64,000 nt of DNA from Diogma glabrata (taxonomy: Eukaryota; Arthropoda; Insecta; Diptera; Cylindrotomidae). Below the pieces are notes generated by a model. The model was not told where the DNA came from. It worked only from the letters and a program-made list of their open reading frames with translations, and ran no database searches. Every line of letters starts with the position of its first letter. Position 1 is the first letter of the stretch. The stretch is from assembly GCA_963693315.1 (NCBI GenBank), contig OY856186.1:299156452-299220451 (forward strand). Direction: 5' to 3'. Shown here in pieces: positions 23,341-34,500 of the stretch. The position numbers and the translations under genes were made by a program.

Positions 23341-24120
23341 GCTCTTAATACTCAGGAAGAAATAACTGCACAAATATGTGGCGAAAAATTGTGGGATTGC
23401 AACAAAAGCTTCTGGCAAATAAAAGTAAGTAAAATAACAGAAAAATGTTTCACCTTTGCAACGCCATGGGATAGATATTGCTGCACAAGATTGCCTTTCG
23501 ACTTATCATCAGCGCATGAAGTGTTTCAAGAGACGATGTCAACGCTTCTTCAAGATATCGACTACGTTGAATGACCGATATTCTTATTTTCGCTGCTTCG
23601 GAGGAAAAATTAATTGAAATAACTAAAAGTATTTGAAAAACTTAAAACAGCTGGTTTAGTATTAAATATAGAGATAAATTTCAATTTAAGCAACAATCAA
23701 TAAAATTTTAGGTCACATTTTAACAGAAAATGGTGTCCCAGCTTATCCAAACACGATCAAAGCCATAAACCAATTAATAAAGAACAGTTGCAGCGGCTAT
23801 TAGGAATGGTTACATATATCTACATAAATAATTATATAATTACTTTATTTACCTAAATAATTCATAGTGCACCACCAAGACTGCAACAAATTTTGTTAGA
23901 ATTTCAATACAATCCCAAGGTTGTATATAAAAAAAGTACAGAATTTTATTTAGCTGATACTTTAAGCCGAGACTGTATCAACGAGGAAAATCCTGCAACT
24001 GATAATGATGATCGTGATCCCAAAGTTAAAAAAATTCTGCTTACGCAACACGCTGTGCAAATATGGTTGATGCAACACAGTAAGATGATCAACTTCAAAT
24101 TTTACCAAAAACCATGACAA
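23341..24120 (+). pseudogene. decayed Ty3/gypsy reverse transcriptase/RNase H fragment
   Basis: Plus-strand remains of a gypsy Pol. RT palm (DCNKSFWQIKVS, TFATPWDRYCCTRLPFDLSS, then MTDILIFAA-like in a shifted frame), then GHILTENGV and LGMVTYI in other frames, then the end of RNase H (VVYKKSTEFYLADTLSRDC). At least four frameshifts break it. It differs from the intact gypsy at 25408-29508 and is on the opposite strand, so it is a separate older family. Confidence 0.75.
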
Positions 24121-24289
24121 CAGGTAGGCCAAATATGGAAAATCGAAACACAATTATAAAAACGAAATTCAAAAATATTAGAACTTTAGAGAAGAATTAT
24201 CAACTTATAAGGGACTTTTATTCAAAGGTCATAAAGGAGTCGTACAACATAACCAATAGGTCACTTAGGAAACCAATGCTGTCTACAAA

Positions 24290-24740
24290 GTCCTTATATT
24301 GGGGGCATTCTTTTACAAACCGAACAGATTTGGACAAAACCTGGCCGACACATTTTTGATTTGGCTGAAATATATGTGTTTTATATCGAAAAAAAGATGC
24401 TCAAGGATTTTTTTTTGCAAAGTATAACGGTTTCCAAATTTCGAAAATTTCGTGATTTTTGGGTTGACGAATATGTTCAAATATTCATAACTTGGGTTCT
24501 ATTAAAGATAGAAACTTCTGATTTATTTTATTTTAAAGTTTAAAGATGCCAGTTTAATAAGAAATTTTAAATTAGTAAAAGTTATTAACAAATTTCTATT
24601 GTTATAAACAAATAAAATGTTCAAATCGATCTTTAGTCATTGCCACCCACGAAATGAGTTTTTAGTACAACCATTGTATTCTACGTTTCATTTCCTATAA
24701 AAAACATATTTTTAATTAATGGAAAATAGTAGATTCTTGT
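24290..24740 (+). repeat. dispersed repeat FR-2, copy 1
   Basis: From GGCATTCTTTTACAAACCGA to AATTAATGGAAAAT. The same text recurs in the same orientation at 30312-30770. In between, both copies share GTGATTTTTGG, TATTGTTATAAACAAATAAA and TTTAGTACAACCATTGTATT-like words. Non-coding. Confidence 0.75.
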
Positions 24741-24742
24741 AT

Positions 24743-24848
24743 GAGCTTAGAATGAAGGCAATTCTTCACGAGGATGAAGTTTCCCGGAACGAGCGTAGCG
24801 AGTGGAGGGAATCATCCGAGTGAAGAATTTCCACCATTCTAAGCGAAT
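24743..24848. repeat. imperfect palindrome with CGAGCGTAGCGAGTGG core
   Basis: GCTTAGAATGAAGGCAATTC on the left pairs with the complement of GAATTTCCACCATTCTAAGC on the right. The centre holds GGAACGAGCGTAGCGAGTGG, itself partly palindromic. No function is known to me. Confidence 0.65.
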
Positions 24849-24971
24849 ACAAGATGTTATTTTATCCACGACTTTAAAAATATTTGAAATAACATAAAGT
24901 TTTCATTTAAAACTTTATATCGCCATATTGAAATTAATTTATCATAGAAAACAACAAAAACAAAACGTTTG

Positions 24972-25172
24972 TATAATATATTGAATTCTTTTAATAAAAG
25001 ATTGGTAGATTATTTTAGGTGTAGTTTATTTGGCAGTTTCCAATAAAAAAGAGCGAGATTATACAATATACATTTATCTTATCATAAAATAGTAATAGAT
25101 TCACAGAACAAGTTTTATATATATTCTATGCCATTATTATGGTAAGGGGTTTACAGTATAACATACATTACA
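24972..25172 (-). repeat. gypsy 3' LTR
   Basis: 201 bp. On the minus strand it starts TGTAATGTATG and ends ATATTATA. Same sequence as 29832-30032. Confidence 0.9.
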
Positions 25173-25407
25173 CTTTCTCCCCTTTTTAGATGAAATTTAC
25201 CATAATAAATAATATATTTTTAAATTATTTCTGTACAAATGTTTAGATATCTTTTTTTTTTTTTTTTTTTTTTAAATTTATCTTAATTAATATTATACAT
25301 AGTAAACCAATTTTAACAAATAACTCTAAACCAGAACTTGAAACATAGAAAAAAAATAATTTTTTATATAATTAGATTTTGAACAATATAATAGGAACTT
25401 AATTTAA

Positions 25408-28400
25408 TTAATTATTTGGTTTAAGCAGATATGAGTCTCTTAGTCCAATTCCATATCTTTGTGATCTTGGACGTTTCAAATCGGGTCTTTCCACCGGCTT
25501 GACTTTTCTCTTTCTACGTGTATTCGCAGTTTGAACTACCTGTTCCGTAGGAATATAAGCATATCTATTCCGTTGCTTATTTAAAATTTTCAATTGATTC
25601 CTATGAGCTGTTCGATTTGCACCCCGAACTTTAATTAAGTACACATATTTGCTTAAACGTTTTACAACTATCCCCTCAATCCATTTTGCATGATTACTTC
25701 TGAAATTATTGTAATACAAAATCGATTGATTTTGAGAAAGATCAAAATTATGCTTTTGCTTTGAATTCAACTTCCTAAAACTATTAGTATTATTTTCAAT
25801 ATAATAATTTTTATTTAAATCAAATTTTACTCTTTTCTTTCTATTTGCATGGACTTTAATTTTTTCATTCAATACAGACAAGGTTGTATTAGGCTTATAT
25901 TTCAGAACCATCTCACTTGGAGTATAACCAGTCACAGTTGATGGAGTATTTCGGTATGAAAATAAAAAATTTACTATTTGATCCTGAATATCAACTCCCG
26001 GTGAATGCAAATTTTTCTTTAGAACGTTCTTTACCGTTTGCACCCCTCTTTCGGCCAACCCATTGCTTTCAGGATGATATGGAGGGCTGTGACTCAATTT
26101 AATATTATTATTTGTACAAAAATTTTCAAATTCAATCGAGGTAAATGGAGGACCATTATCAGACACCACTTCCTTTGGCAGCCCAAAACTCGCAAACTGT
26201 GATTTTAATTTTGATACTACGTTGGATGCTGTTGTCCGCTTCATTAGATATATGTCCATCCACTTACTACAACCGTCAACTGAGATCAAGAAATGGTACT
26301 TCCCAAATTGAAAAAGGTCTATATGAATTCTCTCATATGGCATCTCAGGTTTGGGCCAGCTCACGTTTGGACAATCCTTAACATTTCTTTGTTCTAAGTG
26401 ACATATTCCACAACTTTTTACATATTCTTCAATAGATTTATCGATTCCACGCCACCAGACCATTGATCTGGCCAACATCTTCATTCTAACTATCCCTATG
26501 TGCTGCCTATGTAAAATATCTAAGATTTGGTTTTGTAAAGAGCTTGGAATTAGGACTCGATCTCCGTAATAAATACAATTATCTTCTGCAGACAAGGAGC
26601 TTTGTATGTTAAAGTAAGGTTTTAATTCTTTATTTATGTCATTGGGCCAACCATTCATTAAACAATTGTACAACTCCCGCAATTGTGATTGCTTTTGTGT
26701 TTCATTTTGTATATTTTCCCTTTTAATTGGCAAATCATCGGTTAGACTAAAGGAATTAATGAAGTGATCTTCAATATCCGTGTCACTGGCTAACGGTAAC
26801 CGTGACAGTGCATCTGCATTACCCACCAATGCACTTTTTCTATATTGGATATCATATTCGTACATTGATAAGAATATCGCCCATCGCTGTATTCGTTGTG
26901 CTGCTACAGCCGGTAGCCCTTTATTTTTACGAAAAATTTCCTGCAATGGCTTATGGTCACTAAATATTGAAAATTTTTTTCCGAATAAATATTTGTCAAA
27001 CTTTTTGACAGCAAATATGACCGCTAGAGCCTCTCGGTGTAACTGGCTATAGTTCTTCTCGGCTGGACTTAAAGTGGATGATGCAAATAAAATAGGTCTT
27101 TCTTGACCATCTATTATATGAGCTAATACTGCGCCGACCCCGTATGGGCTTGCATCACACACAATTACTAAGGGTTTATTGACATCAAAATATGTTAAAA
27201 CTTTACTTTTAATTAAAAGAGACTTTACTAACTTAAAGGATTTGTCACAGTCTTCTGACCATGTGAACTGTCGATCCTTCTCTAATAGTTTATAAAGCGG
27301 ATATAATACTGAAGAAAGATTTGGTAGGAACTTCCCGTAATAATTTATTAATCCTAAGAAGGATTGAAGTTCCGTGACATTTTTGGGTATTGGAGCCATT
27401 TCGACCGCCTCAACTTTCTTTGGGTTGGGCTTCAAACCATCTTTACTTAAAATGTGCCCCAAAAATTCTACCTCTTCCTTAAAAAATTGGCATTTAGCTA
27501 ACTTAATTTTTATATTGTGTTCCTCTAATTTCTTTACAACTTTTTCCAATTTTTCTTCACAATTTTTAAAATCGGTACCGCCTACTAAAATATCATCAAT
27601 ATAACATTCTACTCCATCTATATCCATTAAAACCCTATCCATGACACCTTGAAAGATAGCGGGGGCAGATGAGACCCCGAAGGGCAACCTCTGGTACTGA
27701 AGCAACCCTCTTGCTGTATTTATCGTAACCAACGATTTTGCTTGCTCAGATAATGACAATTGTTGGTAGGCATCTGCCAGATCCAACACACAAAAACATT
27801 TAAAATTTGACAGTTTGGCAAAAACCTCATCAATTACAGGAAGCGGGTAGTGTTCCATTCGTAAATATTTATTAATGGTAGCACGAAAGTCGCCACATAT
27901 TCTTATTTCGCCGTTAGGTTTTGGGACAATAACCACTGGGGATGCCCATTCACTACTCTTTATCGGAATCAATATTTTTTCTTTTATTAATCGATCCAAT
28001 TCCCTATCTACCTTTTCTCTAAGTCGAAATGGGACAGTGTAAGCTTTGTGGAATATTGGACAAGCTTTATCATCCATAATAATATCAGCCTTAAAACCAA
28101 CAATAGGATCCTTATTATCCAAATTTAGAGCTTTGGGTGCAATTAAACGTAATTTTTGTGTAATTGATATTGTTACCTGATTTATGTCCTGTTCCTCGTA
28201 CCTCACCTGTTGAGTATCCTTGTCATCAACATTAATTGATTCTTCTGAATTTAAAATTTTGTTTATCATAAACCATTTTTGCCATTCTGGATATATCACT
28301 GAAAGCCAAACGCGCCCCATAATTGGTGTAAAATCAGTTTCGGTATCTACGACTGTTAATAGTAATCCAAATTGTTTGTTTTTGACATCCACTGTGACTG

Positions 28401-29508
28401 GTATTGTTCCTAAAATTGAAACCTTATGACCTGTAATTACATTTACATTAATATATTTGTCTTTATTAATCGATAAAGTATTAAAGTATTTTTTATAATA
28501 AGTCTTATTAATGACAGAAATTGCTGCACCCGTATCAATTTCCATTTCGAATTTAATTTGATTTATTAAAAGATTTACTAAAACAGGATTTTCAATTGAA
28601 TTACTTAAATTATTTATAAATAAATTATTTAATTTAGAAGATACTTCTCTCGATTTATAATTCCTGCACGCTCTTGACGAATGTCCTTGTAACCCGCAAT
28701 TGTAGCACTTCCAATATTTCGCCATACAATTGTTGATTCGATGATTGCCTCCACATTTATTGCAATTATAAATGAATTTATTAAACGATTGTCTCGCTCG
28801 TGATCGTTCTAAGAATGGATGTCTAACTATTGAGCCATTTGGTGAAGGTGATATACTTTTGGATCTGCTCCTTCGCCTTAAACTACGCCTTCTATGCGAT
28901 GGATATCTATTTGAAGGTTGTTGAGATTTTGACGCCAATTGATTTATTGAATTCTCCACCATGTTGTTTTGATAGGTTGTTTCTGTTGTTTTAATTAACC
29001 TTTGTTGAGTATCCGTCATTTCTAGGTTACATGCAATATCGCATGCCTTTTTAAACGTTAAATCCTTTTCATTCAATAGCACATTTTGAATTTTTTTACT
29101 ATTTATACCTAACACGAATTTATCTCTTAATGCCCGATCTAGAAAAGCACCAAAATTACATGTAGCGGCCAACATTTTCAGATCTACAATATACTCATGT
29201 AAACATTCATTTATCTTTTGCTCCCGCTTAAAAAATTTGAAGCTTTCAGCTATTTCTATAGTCTTTGGTTTAAAGTGATTTGTTAACACTAACACAATTT
29301 CTTTATACGTTTTTTTATTAGGCATCTCGGGATATAATAGCTTACACAATATTTCAAACGTGTCTGGACCCATGAGTGTAATTAACAAAGAAACCTTTTT
29401 TGCGTCTTCGTTAACCGTGTTGCACTTAAAAAGTTCTTCCATTCTCATGATGTATCGCTCAAAATCTCCACCTGGAGTGAACGACTCAATATTCCCAATC
29501 AATGCCAT
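25408..29508 (-). CDS. Gag-Pol polyprotein of Ty3/gypsy element
   Basis: A single 1366-aa frame makes the capsid, protease, reverse transcriptase, RNase H and integrase. Gag is about residues 1-230, with a basic arginine/serine stretch near 205-220. Two zinc knuckles lie at about 248-285 (CNKCGGNHRINNC, CYNCGLQGHSSRAC). The aspartic protease has DTGAAIS near 324, RT has LPFGVSSAP and YIDDILVGG near 636, and RNase H has VCDASPYGVGAVLAH near 781 and ADALSRLP. Integrase has an HHCC finger near 1004-1041 (HRQHIG, CGICHLEQ) and catalytic residues in HIDLFQF, VSDNGPPF (near 1113) and the E of GLAERG. Fusion of Gag and Pol without a frameshift suggests one polyprotein with protease-controlled stoichiometry. 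It resembles K02A2.6-like Pol proteins often annotated in arthropods. All catalytic residues appear present. Confidence 0.93.
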   Translation of the reverse strand: MALIGNIESFTPGGDFERYIMRMEELFKCNTVNEDAKKVSLLITLMGPDTFEILCKLLYPEMPNKKTYKEIVLVLTNHFKPKTIEIAESFKFFKREQKINECLHEYIVDLKMLAATCNFGAFLDRALRDKFVLGINSKKIQNVLLNEKDLTFKKACDIACNLEMTDTQQRLIKTTETTYQNNMVENSINQLASKSQQPSNRYPSHRRRSLRRRSRSKSISPSPNGSIVRHPFLERSRARQSFNKFIYNCNKCGGNHRINNCMAKYWKCYNCGLQGHSSRACRNYKSREVSSKLNNLFINNLSNSIENPVLVNLLINQIKFEMEIDTGAAISVINKTYYKKYFNTLSINKDKYINVNVITGHKVSILGTIPVTVDVKNKQFGLLLTVVDTETDFTPIMGRVWLSVIYPEWQKWFMINKILNSEESINVDDKDTQQVRYEEQDINQVTISITQKLRLIAPKALNLDNKDPIVGFKADIIMDDKACPIFHKAYTVPFRLREKVDRELDRLIKEKILIPIKSSEWASPVVIVPKPNGEIRICGDFRATINKYLRMEHYPLPVIDEVFAKLSNFKCFCVLDLADAYQQLSLSEQAKSLVTINTARGLLQYQRLPFGVSSAPAIFQGVMDRVLMDIDGVECYIDDILVGGTDFKNCEEKLEKVVKKLEEHNIKIKLAKCQFFKEEVEFLGHILSKDGLKPNPKKVEAVEMAPIPKNVTELQSFLGLINYYGKFLPNLSSVLYPLYKLLEKDRQFTWSEDCDKSFKLVKSLLIKSKVLTYFDVNKPLVIVCDASPYGVGAVLAHIIDGQERPILFASSTLSPAEKNYSQLHREALAVIFAVKKFDKYLFGKKFSIFSDHKPLQEIFRKNKGLPAVAAQRIQRWAIFLSMYEYDIQYRKSALVGNADALSRLPLASDTDIEDHFINSFSLTDDLPIKRENIQNETQKQSQLRELYNCLMNGWPNDINKELKPYFNIQSSLSAEDNCIYYGDRVLIPSSLQNQILDILHRQHIGIVRMKMLARSMVWWRGIDKSIEEYVKSCGICHLEQRNVKDCPNVSWPKPEMPYERIHIDLFQFGKYHFLISVDGCSKWMDIYLMKRTTASNVVSKLKSQFASFGLPKEVVSDNGPPFTSIEFENFCTNNNIKLSHSPPYHPESNGLAERGVQTVKNVLKKNLHSPGVDIQDQIVNFLFSYRNTPSTVTGYTPSEMVLKYKPNTTLSVLNEKIKVHANRKKRVKFDLNKNYYIENNTNSFRKLNSKQKHNFDLSQNQSILYYNNFRSNHAKWIEGIVVKRLSKYVYLIKVRGANRTAHRNQLKILNKQRNRYAYIPTEQVVQTANTRRKRKVKPVERPDLKRPRSQRYGIGLRDSYLLKPNN

Positions 29509-29831
29509 CTTTAAAATCCAGTTTCCCCTTTATTTAATATTTACTTAAATTGTAATAGATACAATTTCCCAAAATTTAGCATTTGTAGTAATTTTCTTTT
29601 GTTTTGTTTTACCGCTTTACCGAAATATAACTTTTAATTTTAATTAAAACTGGATTAGTCAATTAATTGTTTAATAACACCAATCACACAATAATTCTTG
29701 CAGAATTCTTTCTTTATTTTCAATATTCAATTATTTTTAATTTCTTTAGAATTAAATTACTCACAGCATATCAACAAAATTTATTTTTATTTTTATAATT
29801 ACCAACAATAAGTTTAATCCGTCGTCGCCAT

Positions 29832-30032
29832 TATAATATATTGAATTCTTTTAATAAAAGATTGGTAGATTATTTTAGGTGTAGTTTATTTGGCAGTTTC
29901 CAATAAAAAAGAGCGAGATTATACAATATACATTTATCTTATCATAAAATAGTAATAGATTCACAGAACAAGTTTTATATATATTCTATGCCATTATTAT
30001 GGTAAGGGGTTTACAGTATAACATACATTACA
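29832..30032 (-). repeat. gypsy 5' LTR
   Basis: 201 bp, identical by eye to the 3' LTR. It should hold the promoter for the element. The leader between the LTR and the ATG is 29509-29831. Confidence 0.9.
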
Positions 30033-30255
30033 GTTTGTTGTTTATTTTAGATTTATATATGTATTGTTCTTGTTTAAACTTGTTTATATTACTATACCAA
30101 CAAATCAAGTTTTTAATTTGTTAGAGGAATTTTTTATAAATAAAGCGGAATGAAATAAATAAAAGAGAATTTTATATATAAATTGGAATGAATACAATTA
30201 CAAAGAAAGATATACGCATGGAAAGTATATATTCTTTAGTAGCCGTGGATAAACG

Positions 30256-30815
30256 GTTTTACTGCTAGAAATAAATAAATTAATCGAGCGCGGAACGACA
30301 AAAAATTCCATATATGGATCATTCTTTTACATACCGAGCAGATTAGGACAAAATGTGACTAAAGCATTTTTAATTCAGCTGAAAATTGTTTTACGGGTTC
30401 TATATAAACAAACAGATATACTGTTCAAAGATTTTTTCTTTTTCTTTTAGGGGAAATAGAGCGGATCTTAATTTCGAAAAGTTTGTGATTTTTGGCTTGA
30501 AGACTTATTTTCAAAGATTCATAACTGCGGTTCTGGTAGAGATAGACACTTTTTGTCTGTTTTATTTTAAAGTATAAAGATGGAATTTAAAAAAAACGTT
30601 ACTTATAAAATTTATTAACAAATTCCTATTGTTATAAACAAATAAAATGTTAAATTAATTTTGAGTCATTATCTAACAAAAATAGAGAGTGTTTAGTATG
30701 ACCATCGTATTCAATTTCCAATAAAAAACGCATATTTAGTTAATGGAGAAATGAGCTTTACTGTTAGAAATAAACTAATTTATAGAGCGCGGGATGACAA
30801 AAATTTTATAAATTT
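30256..30815 (+). repeat. dispersed repeat FR-2, copy 2, flanked by short direct repeats
   Basis: 30312-30770 matches FR-2 copy 1. A motif TTTACTGCTAGAAATAAAT followed by GAGCGCGGAACGACAAAAA occurs just left (30256-30310) and again, slightly changed, just right (30762-30815). The copy therefore looks like one unit of a longer tandem arrangement. Confidence 0.65.
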
Positions 30816-30838
30816 TTGTCGTCCGGCGCTGGAAAAAT
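30793..30838. repeat. 46-bp hairpin
   Basis: GCGCGGGATGACAAAAATT pairs with AATTTTTGTCGTCCGGCGC around a TATA centre. Stretch 30840-31275 holds nothing else recognised. Confidence 0.7.
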
Positions 30839-31296
30839 TAACTTATTTGTCAAATCAAATAACCAAAATAATTAATGAAATTTTAGTATTTACCAATTAA
30901 ATAAGTTAAATGTTCTAAAAAATTCAAGGAAAGCAAATCAACAATTTTGTCTTAAAGCTGTCTATAAAGGTAAATTTGTATCTTCATAATTTTAATTTTG
31001 AAATAAAATCTCTTTAGAAAAAATATAATTATAATCTCTATAGTAATAAAAGAATTATGTACTTTAAATCACAAAATTTATTCATTCCATTTCCGTTTAC
31101 TCCATTTTGCTTGAAATCATGTCTATATGAACACCCGGTTCAAACTATATAGACAAATTTAGTTAATAATCTATAACTTAAAAATGGAATATGGAATCTA
31201 AAACTTAAAAATGGCTTTATTATAATTCATTATAATTTTAAAATAAGCAACTTAAATATAGATGAATTTATATTATATAGATGAAAAACGTGATCT

Positions 31297-31540
31297 TGTT
31301 ACAGATTCTTTATTTTATTTGCAATATTTAAAGACGATAAAAACAACTTGTTAACTATTTAACAATATTTATTTTCAAGAGCAAATTTTTTGTTTGACAT
31401 TTTCTTTTTAGACTTGTAGCGGAAACTATATAAACATAAAAATAAAAAGAGATAACTATATGTAATTACATTTCAATTCAACGCCATCTATTATTAATAA
31501 TAAAAGTTAATTTTGAATATATTAAAAACTTATTTTAACA
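31297..31540 (-). repeat. copia 3' LTR
   Basis: 244 bp, identical by eye to 35500-35743. The last 11 bp of the coding frame, including the stop, lie within it. Confidence 0.92.
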
Positions 31541-34500
31541 CTCCCTCCTTTTTAATATTTAAAAGACTTCTAATAAATTCAAATGGTCCCTTACTTAATG
31601 GTTTTGTAAGGATGTCTGCCAGTTGGTGTTTGCTGTCCACAAACTTAAATTGATACTCTTTCCCCAATTTTTCTTGTAGAAATTTATATCGGACGTCTAT
31701 GTGCTTCGTACGTTTACTAGCACCTTCATCTTCTATCATCCGCATTGCACTTTGGTTATCCATATTGATTATTATTGGGTAATCAGCTACACCAAACTCT
31801 TGAAAAAATCTTCTCATCACTATTGCTTGTTTTATTGCTTCAGTTGCAGCAATAAATTCTGCTTCTGCTGTTGACAACGCTACAACTGATTGTCGTTTTG
31901 AGAACCAATCAATTGCAGTACCATTCATCATAATAACGTAACCAGATGTAGATCTTCTCGACTTACTATCACCAGCAAAATCAGAATCGCTATATGCTTG
32001 TATAAAATCAATATCACATCTTTCGACTGCTTCGAATTTCAAACCATATTCTTTTGTTCCTTGCAAATAGCGTAACAGCCGTTTAACACCTTCCCAATGA
32101 CCATTATTTGGATTTTCGTTGTATCTGCTCAATTGATTCACTGTGAATGCAATATCAGGCCTTGTGACAGATGCGAGAAATAACAACGACCCAATTGTCT
32201 CACGGTATGGTGCCTTGCATGGTGAATTGTTTCCAACATTTAAATCAAAGGTTGGTCCCGGTGTGCTAACAGATTTGCAGTTTTCTATTTTTAGCTTTTT
32301 TAATAAATTTTCAATGTATTTCTTTTGTGTGATTTTGATATTACCACTTTTTTCACAATCAATTTCCATTCCAAGATACATTGTCAAGTCTTCTCGTTTT
32401 ATTTCGAATTTGCTTTCTAAATGCTTTAACAATTGCTCGATTTCAAATTCGCTTTTTGATATTATCAAGCCATCATCAACATATATCACTAATATCAATA
32501 TATCATTTCCATTTTTAATGAACACACATGGATCGACTTCTGATTGCACTAAATTGAATTCTTTAAGGGTTTGTACAAACATTGCATTCCAATTTCGTGA
32601 GGCTTGTTTCAGGCCATATATCCCCTTTTTTAATTTGCACACTCTATTAGTACCGTCGTCGTAACCTTCTGGTTGAAGCATGTATACTTCCTCATGTAGT
32701 TCGCCATTTAAAAATGCCGTTTTCACGTCAAATTGTTTCATTTTCAGTTTAAACTGAGCTGCCCATCCTATAATGAATCGTATTGACTTGTATTGAGCAA
32801 CTGGACTGAAGGTCTCATTGTAGTCAATGCCAAATGTTTGATTGTAGCCTTTAGCCACGAGACGTGCTTTGTGAAAATTATTTGATTTAATTCTGAACAC
32901 CCATTTGTTGTTTAACGCCTTTCTGTCTTTTGGAAGCTCCACCAAATCCCAAGTTTCATTTTTCAACAGGGCTTGTATTTCATTTTTCATAGCATTTTTC
33001 CATTTGCTATCCAGTTTCGCCTCATCATACGATAATGGTTCATCACAGGCAAGAAAACTTGAATACATTTCATCATTACTCATAAGATAGTCATTTTGGA
33101 GTCGTTTTGGTAACTGGATCTCATTTCTATTTCGCAAACTTCGATGATTTGCTTGTTCATGATTTATATTTGTGGATTGGCTTTCAACATCGATGTGAAC
33201 ATCTTCGTGTGACACTTCGTTTTCATTTATTTCTTCATCATCCAGTGTCAGTACGTTTATATCATTTTCAACATTCAGATTCAACTCGACTTCAGTATTT
33301 GAATTATTTTCAGTTTGACCACAAACATCATTTGTTTTCATTTGTACAACTACAGGATCTTGCTTTGCCGTCTTGAATATAACATCTCGACTTATTTCAA
33401 TTTTGTTTTCATTTGGAATATATATTCGGTATCCTTTACTTTCAAGTGAATAGCCAACAAATATTCCTGGTTTACTTTTCACATCCCATTTTAATCGTTT
33501 GACAGCCGGAATATGAATAAACACTTCGCTTCCAAATAATTTTAAGTCATCAATTCTTGGTTGCTTTCCATAATACAATTCAAACGGGGTTTTCGCTTCT
33601 ACTGAACTTGTTCCGGTTCTATTAAGAACATACACTGCTGTATTAACAGCTTCTGCCCAGAACTTTTTATCCATTTTGTTGTCATACAATAACGCTTTTG
33701 CTGCTTCTACTATCGTTCTATTTTCTCTTTCAGCTGAACCGTTTTGCTCAGGATTGTAAGGAGTTGTGAACTGTTGACGAATACCATATTTATCAAGAAC
33801 ACGCTTAACATGCTGCGATTTAAATTCTGTGCCATTATCTGAACGCATAATTCTTACTTTAGCATCAGTCTCAGTTTTGAATTTTCGAACATATTCATCC
33901 AAAATAGCTGTCACTTCAGTTTTTGATTTTAAGAAGTAAACGTTCCTGTAATGAGAAAAATCATCTTTTAATAAAAAGAAATATTTAGAGCCGCCAATCG
34001 ACGCTTGTTCCATGGGTCCACAGAGATCCATGTGAATTATTTCTCCAGGTTTCGTCGTAATAGTAGTAGACGAAGGAAATGGTGTTCGATGTTGTTTTGA
34101 CATTATGCAGGATTCACAATGTAAGTTACTTGTTGATATTTTGATGTCATGATTCTTTAGAATGTTTTTACAATATGCAATATTTTGATGAGCTAACATT
34201 TTATGCCATGTTTCTAATGTAGGTGGTTCTTTCGAACTAAAATAAGCTGCTTTGTTGCTTGTAACTTCAATGTTTAACTTAAATAAATTTTGTTCTCTTT
34301 TTCCAATCATAACCACTTCATTATTCTTCAATATTTCAAAGATATTGCGTCTTGTAACTATGATGAACCCCTTATCGGCTGCTGCACTCGCAGAGAACAA
34401 ATTGCATTTTAGTTGAGGAACATATAGTACATTTTCAATAGTACCCGAACTTGTGCTGCTTTTGTTATGAATATTAATGTTGATAATACCTTCACCAACC

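Larger units (their letters stand above)
24972..30032 (-). mobile_element. complete Ty3/gypsy LTR retrotransposon
   Basis: Two 201-bp LTRs, identical as far as I can read, frame one open Gag-Pol gene. The flanks carry GTTTG at 24967-24971 and 30033-30037, a 5-bp target duplication. On the minus strand the 5' LTR ends in TATTATA, followed after one A by TGGCGACGACGGATT. This is a plausible primer site ending in TGG and may match a serine-type tRNA 3' end (inference). A purine tract AAAAAGGGGAGAAAG precedes the 3' LTR. No env frame is present. Identical LTRs and an open frame mean recent insertion and possible activity. Confidence 0.93.

Noticed and set aside
29509..29831. An envelope gene for the gypsy element
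   Set aside because: No frame with signal peptide or transmembrane segment exists between pol and the 3' LTR (25173-25407) or in the leader.
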